From: Piscinibacter sp. HJYY11
GTDB lineage: Bacteria; Pseudomonadota; Gammaproteobacteria; Burkholderiales; Burkholderiaceae_C
Length of the DNA stretch: 64,000 bases
Direction of reading: 5' to 3'
NCBI RefSeq assembly: GCF_016735515.1
Contig: NZ_JAERQZ010000001.1
Coordinates: 3,150,746 to 3,214,745 of the forward strand
Made by a program: the position numbers and the translations under genes. Shown here one piece after another: positions 21,240 through 27,867 of this stretch; positions within the stretch are counted from its first letter, which is position 1; every line of letters starts with the position of its first letter. The notes beneath the pieces were generated by a model, which was not told the DNA's origin, searched no databases, and was given only the letters and a program-made list of their open reading frames with translations.

Positions 21240-21241
21240 CC

Positions 21242-22699
21242 ATGGCGACCACTTCGAAACTCATCCGCGGCTACGAGGTCGTGATCGGCATCGAGACGCA
21301 TGTGCAGCTCTCGACGAAGAGCAAGGCCTTCAGCGGCTCGTCGACCCAGTTCGGCGCCGCGCCCAACACCCAGGCCTCGCCGGTGGACCTGGCCCTGCCC
21401 GGCACGCTGCCGGTCATGAACAAGGGTGCGGTCGAGCGCGCCATCCGCTTCGGCCTCGCGGTCGGCGCCAAGGTGGCGCCGCAGTCCATCTTCGCCCGAA
21501 AGAACTACTTCTACCCCGACCTGCCCAAGGGCTACCAGATCAGCCAGTACGAGATCCCGGTGGTGCAGGGCGGCGCGGTCGAGTTCTACGTCGGCGACAC
21601 GAAGCACAAGGTCAACCTGACCCGCGCCCACCTGGAAGAAGACGCCGGCAAGTCGCTGCACGAGGACTACGCCGGCCAGACCGGCATCGACCTCAACCGC
21701 GCCGGCACGCCGCTGCTCGAGATCGTGACCGAGCCCGACATCCGCTCGAGCGTGGAGGCGGTCGAATACGCGAAGGCCCTGCACGCGCTCGTGGTCTGGC
21801 TCGACATCTGCGACGGCAACATGCAGGAAGGCAGCTTCCGCTGCGACGCCAACGTCTCGGTGCGCAAGCCCGGCGCCGACTTCGGCACCCGTCGCGAGAT
21901 CAAGAACCTGAACTCGTTCAAGTTCATGCAGCAGGCGATCGACTTCGAGATCCAGTGGCAGATCGACCTGATCGAAGACGGCGGCGAGGTGCAGCAGGCC
22001 ACGGTGCTGTTCAACCCCGACACCGGCGAGACGCGGGCGATGCGCACGAAAGAAGACGCGCACGACTACCGCTATTTCCCCGACCCCGACCTGCCGCCGC
22101 TCGTGATCGCGCCCGAATGGGTGGAGCGCGTGAAGGCCGAGATGCCCGAGCTGCCGCGTGTGATGGCCGAGCGCTTCCAGTCGGCCTATGGCCTGCCGGC
22201 CTATGACGCCTCGATGGTCACGCAGACCAAGGCTTTCGGCGCGTACTTTGAGGAAACCGCGAAGGCTAGCGGACACCCCAAATTGGCTGCCAACTGGCTC
22301 ATGGGCGAGGTGAGCAAGCTGCTCAATGCCGAAGACCGCGACATCGAAGAAGTCGCACTGAAGCCCATGGCTTTGGCGACCCTCATCAAGCGCGTCGCGG
22401 ACGATCAGGCCGTATCGACCGCCGGCGCAAAAACCGTCTTGGCCGAGTTGTGGGTGAACCCGGACGCAGACATTGACGCTGTCATCGATGCCAAGGGTGT
22501 TCGTTTGATGAAAGACACGGGCGAGCTAGAGCGCATCCTCGACGAGGTGCTGGCCGCCAACGCCAAGTCGGTGGAGGAATTCCGCGCCGGCAAGGAGAAG
22601 GCCTTCAACGCCCTGGTCGGCCAGGCCATGAAGGCCACCAAGGGCAAGGCCAATCCGGCCGTGGTGAACGAGCTCCTGAAGAAGAAACTCGGCGGCTGA
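21242..22699 (+). CDS. gatB: GatCAB amidotransferase, subunit B
   Basis: A 485-residue protein with the kinase/transamidase domain ([14 protein letters not shown], then [19 protein letters not shown]) and the C-terminal YqeY-like helical domain that binds tRNA. It activates the misacylated tRNA with ATP and adds the ammonia. In the stretch 22240-22540 codon choice is less GC-biased than in the rest of the gene, but the frame and family match continue unbroken. Confidence 0.98.
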   Translation: MATTSKLIRGYEVVIGIETHVQLSTKSKAFSGSSTQFGAAPNTQASPVDLALPGTLPVMNKGAVERAIRFGLAVGAKVAPQSIFARKNYFYPDLPKGYQISQYEIPVVQGGAVEFYVGDTKHKVNLTRAHLEEDAGKSLHEDYAGQTGIDLNRAGTPLLEIVTEPDIRSSVEAVEYAKALHALVVWLDICDGNMQEGSFRCDANVSVRKPGADFGTRREIKNLNSFKFMQQAIDFEIQWQIDLIEDGGEVQQATVLFNPDTGETRAMRTKEDAHDYRYFPDPDLPPLVIAPEWVERVKAEMPELPRVMAERFQSAYGLPAYDASMVTQTKAFGAYFEETAKASGHPKLAANWLMGEVSKLLNAEDRDIEEVALKPMALATLIKRVADDQAVSTAGAKTVLAELWVNPDADIDAVIDAKGVRLMKDTGELERILDEVLAANAKSVEEFRAGKEKAFNALVGQAMKATKGKANPAVVNELLKKKLGG

Positions 22700-22721
22700 C
22701 CGCCGCCCCAGCCGGTGCGGC

Positions 22722-23429
22722 CTACTTGCCCGCCGACTTGGCGCCGGCCGAAGCGGCCGGTGCCGGCGGCGCGGTCACCGGCAGGCTGCCGGCCGGGGCG
22801 CCCGCCCAGAGCTTGCGCAGGCGTGCCAGCTCGATGTCGTACAGCGAGTCGATGCGCTTGATCTCTTCCTTCTGGTTCTGCACCAGCGAGCGCTGGGCAG
22901 CGGTCGCCGCATCGTTGGCATCGAGCTGCTGGCGCAGCTTCAGCGGCAGCTTCTTGCCCTTGTAGAACTCCATTTCGTCCACCAGGGGCTTGCGCTCTTT
23001 CTGCAGCTCGACCAGGCGGTCTTCGGAGAACTTCACGCCCTTGCGCACGTCGTCGAGCGCGGCCTCGCGCGCCTTGTTGTGCGCCGCCTCGTCAGGGAAG
23101 CGGCCGAGCAGGTTGCGGTCGCGCCGCACCGCGTCTTGCCTCGCGGCCCGCTCGAGCTCGGCTTGGCGCTTCTTCGCTTCGGCCTCGGCCAGCTCGTCAA
23201 CGGTCATCGTCGGCGGCACCACCTGCTTCACCGACCCGTCGGCGTTGAGCAGGCGCTGCTCGCGCGCCAGGCATTCGCGGATCGGCCGATCGGACGTGAG
23301 CCGGCGGCCATTGCCGTCGACGCAGCTGTAGATCTGTGCCGCCTGCGCGCTCGCCGCGAGCAAGCCCCAGCAGGCCCCTGCCAGGATCAGCTTGGTCGCA
23401 GCGCTCGAACGGGTCACGTCACACCCCAT
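22722..23429 (-). CDS. DUF4124-containing exported protein
   Basis: A 235-residue protein with an N-terminal signal sequence (about residues 12-30, ending ASAQA), a short DUF4124 segment (IYSCVDGNGRRLTSDRPIRECL) and then a long charged helical region (about 75-210) likely to form a coiled coil. The C-terminus is an Ala/Pro-rich tail. DUF4124 proteins are common periplasmic proteins of beta- and gammaproteobacteria with no settled role. Its start overlaps the end of pyrE by 11 nt. Confidence 0.85.
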   Translation of the reverse strand: MGCDVTRSSAATKLILAGACWGLLAASAQAAQIYSCVDGNGRRLTSDRPIRECLAREQRLLNADGSVKQVVPPTMTVDELAEAEAKKRQAELERAARQDAVRRDRNLLGRFPDEAAHNKAREAALDDVRKGVKFSEDRLVELQKERKPLVDEMEFYKGKKLPLKLRQQLDANDAATAAQRSLVQNQKEEIKRIDSLYDIELARLRKLWAGAPAGSLPVTAPPAPAASAGAKSAGK

Positions 23430-24108
23430 AGCGTTCTCGGTAGGCGGCCACGCGGGCGAAATGCTCGCCCAGGGCCGGGTCCTGGTTCGTCTTCAGATAC
23501 TGCAGCAAGTCGCCCAAGGTCGCCACGGCAGAAACCGGCAGTTGGAGCTGCCGCTCTACGAATTGCACCGCCGACCAGGGCGCATCGGCGCCGTTGTCGG
23601 TGGCCTTCTCCTGGCGATCGAGGGCAATCGACACCGCACACGGGGTGGCGCCGGCCGACTGAATCATGGAGATGGATTCGCGCACCGAGGTTCCCGCAGA
23701 AATCACGTCGTCGATGATGAGAACGCGGCCGCGCACCGGGGCGCCGACAAGCGTGCCGCCTTCACCGTGATCTTTGGCCTCTTTCCGGTTGTAGGCGTAG
23801 GGCACGTTGCGGCCGCGGCGGGCAAGCTCCATCGCCACCGCGGCGGCGAGGGTGATGCCTTTGTAGGCCGGGCCGAAGATCATGTCGAACTGGAGGCCCG
23901 AGGCGATCAGCCGCGCTGCATAGAATTCTGCGAGGCGCCCAAGCTTGGCGCCGTCGTCGAACAGGCCGGCATTGAAGAAGTAGGGCGACAGCCGCCCGGC
24001 CTTGGTCTTGAACTCCCCGAACCGCAACACACCCGCCTCGACTGCGAACTTCACGAAGTCCTGGGCCAGGGTGTCGGCCGATGTGCCGGGTTGCGCGCTG
24101 GGGGTCAT
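23419..24108 (-). CDS. pyrE: Orotate phosphoribosyltransferase
   Basis: A 229-residue enzyme that joins orotate and PRPP to make OMP in de novo pyrimidine synthesis. The PRPP-binding signature VLIIDDVISAGT is at 129-140, and FKTKAGRLSPYFFNAG near the N-terminus matches the family. It is divergent from the exonuclease gene with only 17 bp between starts, so promoters must overlap coding sequence or transcripts are very short at the 5' end. Confidence 0.97.
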   Translation of the reverse strand: MTPSAQPGTSADTLAQDFVKFAVEAGVLRFGEFKTKAGRLSPYFFNAGLFDDGAKLGRLAEFYAARLIASGLQFDMIFGPAYKGITLAAAVAMELARRGRNVPYAYNRKEAKDHGEGGTLVGAPVRGRVLIIDDVISAGTSVRESISMIQSAGATPCAVSIALDRQEKATDNGADAPWSAVQFVERQLQLPVSAVATLGDLLQYLKTNQDPALGEHFARVAAYRERYGV

Positions 24109-24125
24109 CGTGGGGGAGTCTCGTC

Positions 24126-24911
24126 GTGTTTCGTCTGGTGTCCTTGAACCTGAACGGCATCCGTTCTGCCGCCACCAAGGGCCTGTTGCCCTGGGCCGAA
24201 GCCCTGGGCGCCGATTGTATGGGGGTGCAGGAGATCAAGGCACAGGCCGCCGATATCGCCCAGCGCTTCGACACCGTGCACGACATGACGGGCTATTTCC
24301 ACTTCGCCGAGAAGAAGGGCTACTCGGGCGTGGGCCTGTATTCGCGCAAGGAGCCGAGCGACGTGGTCGTGGGCATCGGCGCCCCCGAATTCGACGCCGA
24401 AGGCCGTTACATCGAATGCCGTTTCGACACACCTTCGCGCAAGCTGTCGATCATCAGCTGCTACTTCCCGAGCGGCTCGTCGGGCGAGGAGCGGCAGCAG
24501 GCCAAGTTCCGCTTCCTCGCGCTGATGACGCCGTGGCTTTCGCGCCTCAAGGACGAGCGTGAGTTCATCCTGGTCGGCGACATCAACATCGCCCACAAGG
24601 AGATCGACCTCAAGAACTGGAAGGGCAACCAGAAGAACAGCGGCTTCCTGCCCGAAGAGCGCGCCTGGATGACGCACTGCCTGGACGAGATCGGCCTGGT
24701 CGACGTCTTCCGGGCCCTGAACCAGAAGGCCGAGCAGTACACCTGGTGGAGCAACCGCGGCCAGGCCTATGCGAAGAACGTGGGCTGGCGCCTCGACTAC
24801 CACCTGGCCACGCCCGGCATCGCGGCGCTCGCCCGCACGGAACGCATCTTCCTCGACCAGCGCTTCTCCGACCACGCGCCGCTGATCATCGACTACGACT
24901 TCACGCTGTGA
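24126..24911 (+). CDS. xthA: Exodeoxyribonuclease III
   Basis: A 261-residue EEP-family nuclease. The start is taken as the GTG at 24126 (reads MFRLVSLNLNGIRSA), with a GGGGGAG ribosome-binding site about 9 nt upstream. Active-site residues are in place: N8-N10 region, E36 (GVQEIK), GDIN at 151-154 and SDH at 248-250. It cuts at abasic sites and trims 3' ends in base-excision repair. It is divergent from pyrE. Confidence 0.95.
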   Translation: MFRLVSLNLNGIRSAATKGLLPWAEALGADCMGVQEIKAQAADIAQRFDTVHDMTGYFHFAEKKGYSGVGLYSRKEPSDVVVGIGAPEFDAEGRYIECRFDTPSRKLSIISCYFPSGSSGEERQQAKFRFLALMTPWLSRLKDEREFILVGDINIAHKEIDLKNWKGNQKNSGFLPEERAWMTHCLDEIGLVDVFRALNQKAEQYTWWSNRGQAYAKNVGWRLDYHLATPGIAALARTERIFLDQRFSDHAPLIIDYDFTL

Positions 24912-25033
24912 TGCCGCGTGATCGGGCGAATAAGGCTTGCTGGCGTCATCTGTTTGGCCGATCCGGCGCGCAGGCCCCATTCCTAGAATGAAATTCGCCT
25001 GCGCCGGGCAGGCCATTCCAGAGGAGGAACGAG

Positions 25034-25681
25034 ATGCGCAAGACCCATTCGCTCGCCGCGCTGGCGGCCCTGTGCCTGAGCTGCGGCGCCCATGCCGGCG
25101 AGGTCTACACCGGCGTCGGCACGCACGGCCTGATGCTCGGCTTTGCCCAGCCGGTGGCGCCGCACTTCACGCTGCGCGCCGACTACGCCAGCGCCGGCAA
25201 GCGCACCCGCCAGGAGCGCGAAGAAGGCATCGACTACGAGGCCAAGTTCACCTACAACCGCATCGGCCTCTTTGCCGACGCCTTCCCCTTCGCGCCGGGC
25301 GGCTTCCGCTTCACCGGCGGCGTGACCTTCAACAACATGAAGATCGACATGGAAGGCCGGGGCAACGGCGGCACCATCAACATCGGTGGCACCGACTACA
25401 CGATGACCGCCAACGACCGCTTCAACGTGAAGATCGAGTTCCCCAAGACCACACCGTACGTGGGGATCGGCTACGGCCACCAACTCAGCACCGGCTGGGG
25501 CTTCGTGTTCGACCTCGGCGCGTCCATCGGCAAGGCCAAGGTCACCGAGACGCACTCCGGCCCCAACCTGAGCCTCGCCTCGCAGGCCGACATCGACCGC
25601 GAGCTGGCCGAGATCCGCGAGGGGGCCGGCAAGGTCAAGGCGATCCCGCTGATCGCCATCGGCTTCAACTACCGGTTCTGA
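25034..25681 (+). CDS. Outer-membrane beta-barrel protein
   Basis: A 215-residue protein with a signal peptide (1-21, ending GAHA) and a mature part of alternating-hydrophobic strands ending in a C-terminal Phe (FNYRF), the pattern recognised by the Bam assembly machine. It is probably a small eight-strand barrel. It has a strong GAGGAGG site just before the start and TAGAAT at 24984-24989 as a possible -10, with no clear -35. The function is not recognisable. Confidence 0.8.
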   Translation: MRKTHSLAALAALCLSCGAHAGEVYTGVGTHGLMLGFAQPVAPHFTLRADYASAGKRTRQEREEGIDYEAKFTYNRIGLFADAFPFAPGGFRFTGGVTFNNMKIDMEGRGNGGTINIGGTDYTMTANDRFNVKIEFPKTTPYVGIGYGHQLSTGWGFVFDLGASIGKAKVTETHSGPNLSLASQADIDRELAEIREGAGKVKAIPLIAIGFNYRF

Positions 25682-25688
25682 CCGTCGA

Positions 25689-25710
25689 CCTGGGGCCGGC
25701 CCGCCCCAGG
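25689..25710. repeat. 22-nt hairpin element, copy 1
   Basis: CCTGGGGC at 25689-25696 pairs perfectly with GCCCCAGG at 25703-25710 around the loop CGGCCC. It lies 8 bp after the outer-membrane protein stop and has no following T run, so it is at best a weak terminator. A near-identical element (three differences in 22 nt) lies at 27823-27844. Confidence 0.6.
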
Positions 25711-25756
25711 CATCCACCAGTCCCACGCGGCCGGGCTGCGTGCTACGGTCTGTTGG

Positions 25757-26764
25757 ATGGAACAGGCGCCGCTCACCGTCTCGCTGGCGTACGTCTCCGC
25801 CTTGCTGGAGGCGGCCGAGCTGCCGCCTGCCCATGCCTCGCAGCTGCTGCGCCAGCAGGGGCTGGACCCGGACGACACCAGCGCCCGCCTCAGCGAGCGC
25901 CAGTTCGCCACCCTCTACCGATCTCTCGCCATCGCGCTCGACGACGAGATGCTGCGCTGCTTCTCGCGCCCGCTGCGGCCAGGCACGCTCAAGTTCACCT
26001 GCCTCGCACTGCTCGACGCCAAGAACCTGATGGTGGCGCTGCACCGCTGGTCGTACCTCTCGCGGCTGATGCAGGACGACTTCTATGTCGAACTGACCCA
26101 GCTCGAGGACACCGCCCGCGTCGCCATCGTCCAGGCGCCAGGCGCGCCGACGAGACGGGCCGTCGCGTCGGATCTGATGCTCAAGGTGATCCACGGCGTG
26201 GCCTCGTGGCTGGTCGGCCGGCGGCTGGCGCTGCTGCGCGCCGATTTCCCCTTCCCGCGCCCGGAGTTCGCCGCCGACTACGAGCTGCTCTATCCGGGCC
26301 CGGTCTTCTTCGGCCAGCCGCAGGCGGTGCTGACGATGGACGCGGCGCTGCTCGCGCTGCCCATCCGGCGCACCAAGCCCGAGCTCGACGACTTCCTGCA
26401 CCGTGCACCCGAAGACTGGTTCTTCGCCACCCCCCGCGAGCCAAGGCTGGCGCTGCGCCTGCGCGATTACCTGGCCGAGCGCCTCCCGCGCCCGGCCACG
26501 GCGGAGAACGCCGCCGAAACGCTGCACATCTCCATCCGCACGCTGCACCGCCGCCTGGCTGACGAGGGCACGAGCTTCCAGCGGGTCAAGGACGAGTTCC
26601 GCCGCGACCGCGCACTGCAGCTGCTCCTCAAGAGCCAGGCGCCGATCAACCTCATCAGCGAGCAACTGGGCTTCGACAGCACGGCCTCGTTCCACCGCGC
26701 CTTCCGCGGCTGGACCGGGGAGACGCCGGGGGCTTTCCGCGCCGCGGGCACGCCGCCGCGCTGA
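25757..26764 (+). CDS. AraC-family transcriptional regulator
   Basis: A 335-residue protein. The first 200 or so residues match the arabinose-operon-regulator-like N-terminal domain found in OruR/ArgR-like AraC proteins; the C-terminal 100 residues form the double helix-turn-helix (AENAAETLHISIRTLHRRLADEG, then LISEQLGFDSTASFHRAFRGWTGETPGAFR). It may control the neighbouring outer-membrane protein or esterase gene, but nothing in the sequence shows the target. Confidence 0.92.
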   Translation: MEQAPLTVSLAYVSALLEAAELPPAHASQLLRQQGLDPDDTSARLSERQFATLYRSLAIALDDEMLRCFSRPLRPGTLKFTCLALLDAKNLMVALHRWSYLSRLMQDDFYVELTQLEDTARVAIVQAPGAPTRRAVASDLMLKVIHGVASWLVGRRLALLRADFPFPRPEFAADYELLYPGPVFFGQPQAVLTMDAALLALPIRRTKPELDDFLHRAPEDWFFATPREPRLALRLRDYLAERLPRPATAENAAETLHISIRTLHRRLADEGTSFQRVKDEFRRDRALQLLLKSQAPINLISEQLGFDSTASFHRAFRGWTGETPGAFRAAGTPPR

Positions 26765-26807
26765 GGGCCCGTAGGATGGGCTCCACTCAGAAGCAGTTGG
26801 AGCTCGC

Positions 26808-27473
26808 ATGTCCCTCGAAACCCTCGAATTCGAAACCGCCCCGAACCCGACCCGCAGCGTGATCGTGCTGCACGGCTTGGGCGACGACGGCCACGGCTGG
26901 GCGCCCATTGCGCAGGAGCTCGACCTGAGCCCGCTCGGCGCGGTGCGCTTCGTGCTGCCGCATGCGCCCATGCAGCCGGTGACCATCAACAACGGCTACG
27001 TGATGCGCGCCTGGTACGACATCCTCGGCACCGACCTCGCGCGGCGTGAAGACGAAAAGGGCCTGCGCGAGTCGCTGACGAAACTCGAAGCCTTGATCGC
27101 CCGCGAAAAGGCCCGCGGCATCCCGGCCTCGCGCATCGCGCTCGTCGGCTTCTCCCAGGGCTGCGCGATGGCGCTGCTCACCGGCCTGCGCCACGGCGAG
27201 CGGCTCGCCGGCATCGCCGGCCTCTCGGGCTACCTGCCGCTCGCGGCCACGACTGCCGCCGAGCGCAGCGAAGCCAACCGCGACACGCCGCTCTTCCTTG
27301 CCCACGGCACCGAGGACCCGGTGGTCATGCACAGCCGCGGCGCCGCCTCGCGCGACGCGCTGGCCGCGCTCGGCCACACGATCGAGTGGCACGAGTACCC
27401 GATGCCGCACTCGGTGTGCGCGGAAGAGATCGACGACCTCAACCGCTGGCTGCTGAAAGTGCTGGCCAATTGA
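26808..27473 (+). CDS. Carboxylesterase / phospholipase-type alpha/beta hydrolase
   Basis: A 221-residue hydrolase of the small carboxylesterase family (Pseudomonas EstB type). The oxyanion HGLGDDGHGW stretch is at 22-31, the nucleophile is S116 in GFSQG, and the acid and base lie in HGTEDPVV and PMPHSV. No signal peptide, so it acts in the cytoplasm on short-chain esters or lysophospholipids. The structured region after it holds an intrinsic terminator at 27650-27688 that could also end this transcript. Confidence 0.93.
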   Translation: MSLETLEFETAPNPTRSVIVLHGLGDDGHGWAPIAQELDLSPLGAVRFVLPHAPMQPVTINNGYVMRAWYDILGTDLARREDEKGLRESLTKLEALIAREKARGIPASRIALVGFSQGCAMALLTGLRHGERLAGIAGLSGYLPLAATTAAERSEANRDTPLFLAHGTEDPVVMHSRGAASRDALAALGHTIEWHEYPMPHSVCAEEIDDLNRWLLKVLAN

Positions 27474-27484
27474 AAACACATATC

Positions 27485-27541
27485 GCCGCCATGCATGCCG
27501 CATGCGTTGCGCAGGCTGCGGGTCGAGCGCAAAATGGCGGC
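27485..27541 (+). other. Nested inverted repeats ahead of the leader ORF
   Basis: GCCGCCAT at 27485-27492 pairs with ATGGCGGC at 27534-27541, and inside it TTGCGC at 27507-27512 pairs with GCGCAA at 27527-27532. The outer arm ends 3 nt before the leader ATG. It could be an operator or an RNA structure; the inner repeat overlaps the promoter candidate at 27507-27535. Confidence 0.45.
27507..27535 (+). promoter_or_regulatory. Weak candidate sigma-70 promoter for the leader and EF-G gene
   Basis: TTGCGC (27507-27512) and CAAAAT (27530-27535) are 17 bp apart. The -35 matches three and the -10 four of six consensus bases. Transcription would start around 27542, leaving the leader ATG at 27545 almost without a 5' untranslated part. 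Position and spacing are suggestive; the boxes themselves are weak. Confidence 0.3.
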
Positions 27542-27544
27542 CTC

Positions 27545-27577
27545 ATGAAGATCAATCACGATTTGTTCGACGCCTAG
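27545..27577 (+). CDS. Candidate 10-residue leader peptide (MKINHDLFDA)
   Basis: A complete mini-ORF, ATG at 27545 and TAG at 27575-27577. It has no good Shine-Dalgarno sequence. What makes it notable is placement: the stop codon ends one base before the first of two mutually exclusive hairpins, so a ribosome at the stop would cover the 5' arm of the first hairpin. The codons do not repeat one amino acid, so a classical amino-acid starvation sensor is unlikely. Translation is not proven. Confidence 0.45.
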   Translation: MKINHDLFDA

Positions 27578-27618
27578 CGCCTTTCGATTTCGCATCGGAA
27601 GGCGTGCTGCGCCTTCCG
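27578..27618 (+). promoter_or_regulatory. Two mutually exclusive RNA hairpins (attenuator core)
   Basis: Hairpin A: CGCCTTTCGA (27578-27587) with TCGGAAGGCG (27595-27604), 10 pairs including one G-U, 7-nt loop. Hairpin B: CGGAAGGCG (27596-27604) with CGCCTTCCG (27610-27618), 9 perfect pairs, 5-nt loop. They share 27596-27604, so only one can form. The freed 3' segment (CCTTCCGG, 27612-27619) can also pair, at seven of eight positions, with CCGGCAGG at 27654-27661, the 5' arm of the downstream terminator. This four-segment arrangement is that of a transcription attenuator. Confidence 0.6.
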
Positions 27619-27649
27619 GCTCTGGTCTCCTGAACTGCAGACACCTCAG

Positions 27650-27688
27650 AACCCCGGCAGGCACCCGCCCTCCGGGGTTCTTTGTTTT
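27650..27688 (+). terminator. Intrinsic terminator in the EF-G leader region
   Basis: GAACCCCGG at 27649-27657 pairs perfectly with CCGGGGTTC at 27672-27680, followed by TTTGTTTT at 27681-27688. It lies 180 bp before the EF-G start. It may simply end the esterase transcript; together with the upstream hairpins it more likely serves as the terminator arm of an attenuator. Confidence 0.8.
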
Positions 27689-27699
27689 CAGGTCTTGCC

Positions 27700-27804
27700 A
27701 TGCACACGCGCACCTACGACAAGCTGATCGCCACGATTCACGCCCGCCGGAGCGTGGTGGTCCTGCGTGCGCGCTCCGGCCGCACCCCTCTCATTCGACG
27801 CTAG
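27700..27804 (+). CDS. Candidate 34-residue Arg-rich peptide, second upstream ORF
   Basis: ATG at 27700, TAG at 27802-27804. The peptide begins MHTRTYDKLIATIHARRS and has nine arginines in 34 residues, so it would be very basic. AGG lies 7 nt before the start. A 9-bp hairpin (GCCGGAGCG at 27746-27754, CGCTCCGGC at 27772-27780) lies inside it. It ends 63 bp before the EF-G start and only 18 nt before a second hairpin, so its translation could alter folding around the EF-G ribosome-binding site. I know no family for it; it may be regulatory or chance. Confidence 0.4.
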   Translation: MHTRTYDKLIATIHARRSVVVLRARSGRTPLIRR

Positions 27805-27822
27805 CCCTCATTGGCGAACACG

Positions 27823-27844
27823 CCTGGGGCTGGCCTGCCCCAGA
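27823..27844 (+). repeat. 22-nt hairpin element, copy 2, next to the EF-G ribosome-binding site
   Basis: CCTGGGGC at 27823-27830, loop TGGCCT, then GCCCCAG at 27837-27843. It differs from the element at 25689-25710 in three of 22 positions. It ends about 9 nt before the purine stretch GAAAGAAAG that serves as the EF-G ribosome-binding site. Confidence 0.6.
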
Positions 27845-27867
27845 CTTCTTCGAAAGAAAGATTCGCC

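Noticed and set aside
27578..27688. tRNA or classical riboswitch in the EF-G leader
   Set aside because: No cloverleaf with a T-loop (TTCGA plus acceptor pairing) and no known aptamer core that I can recognise; simple stacked hairpins explain it better.
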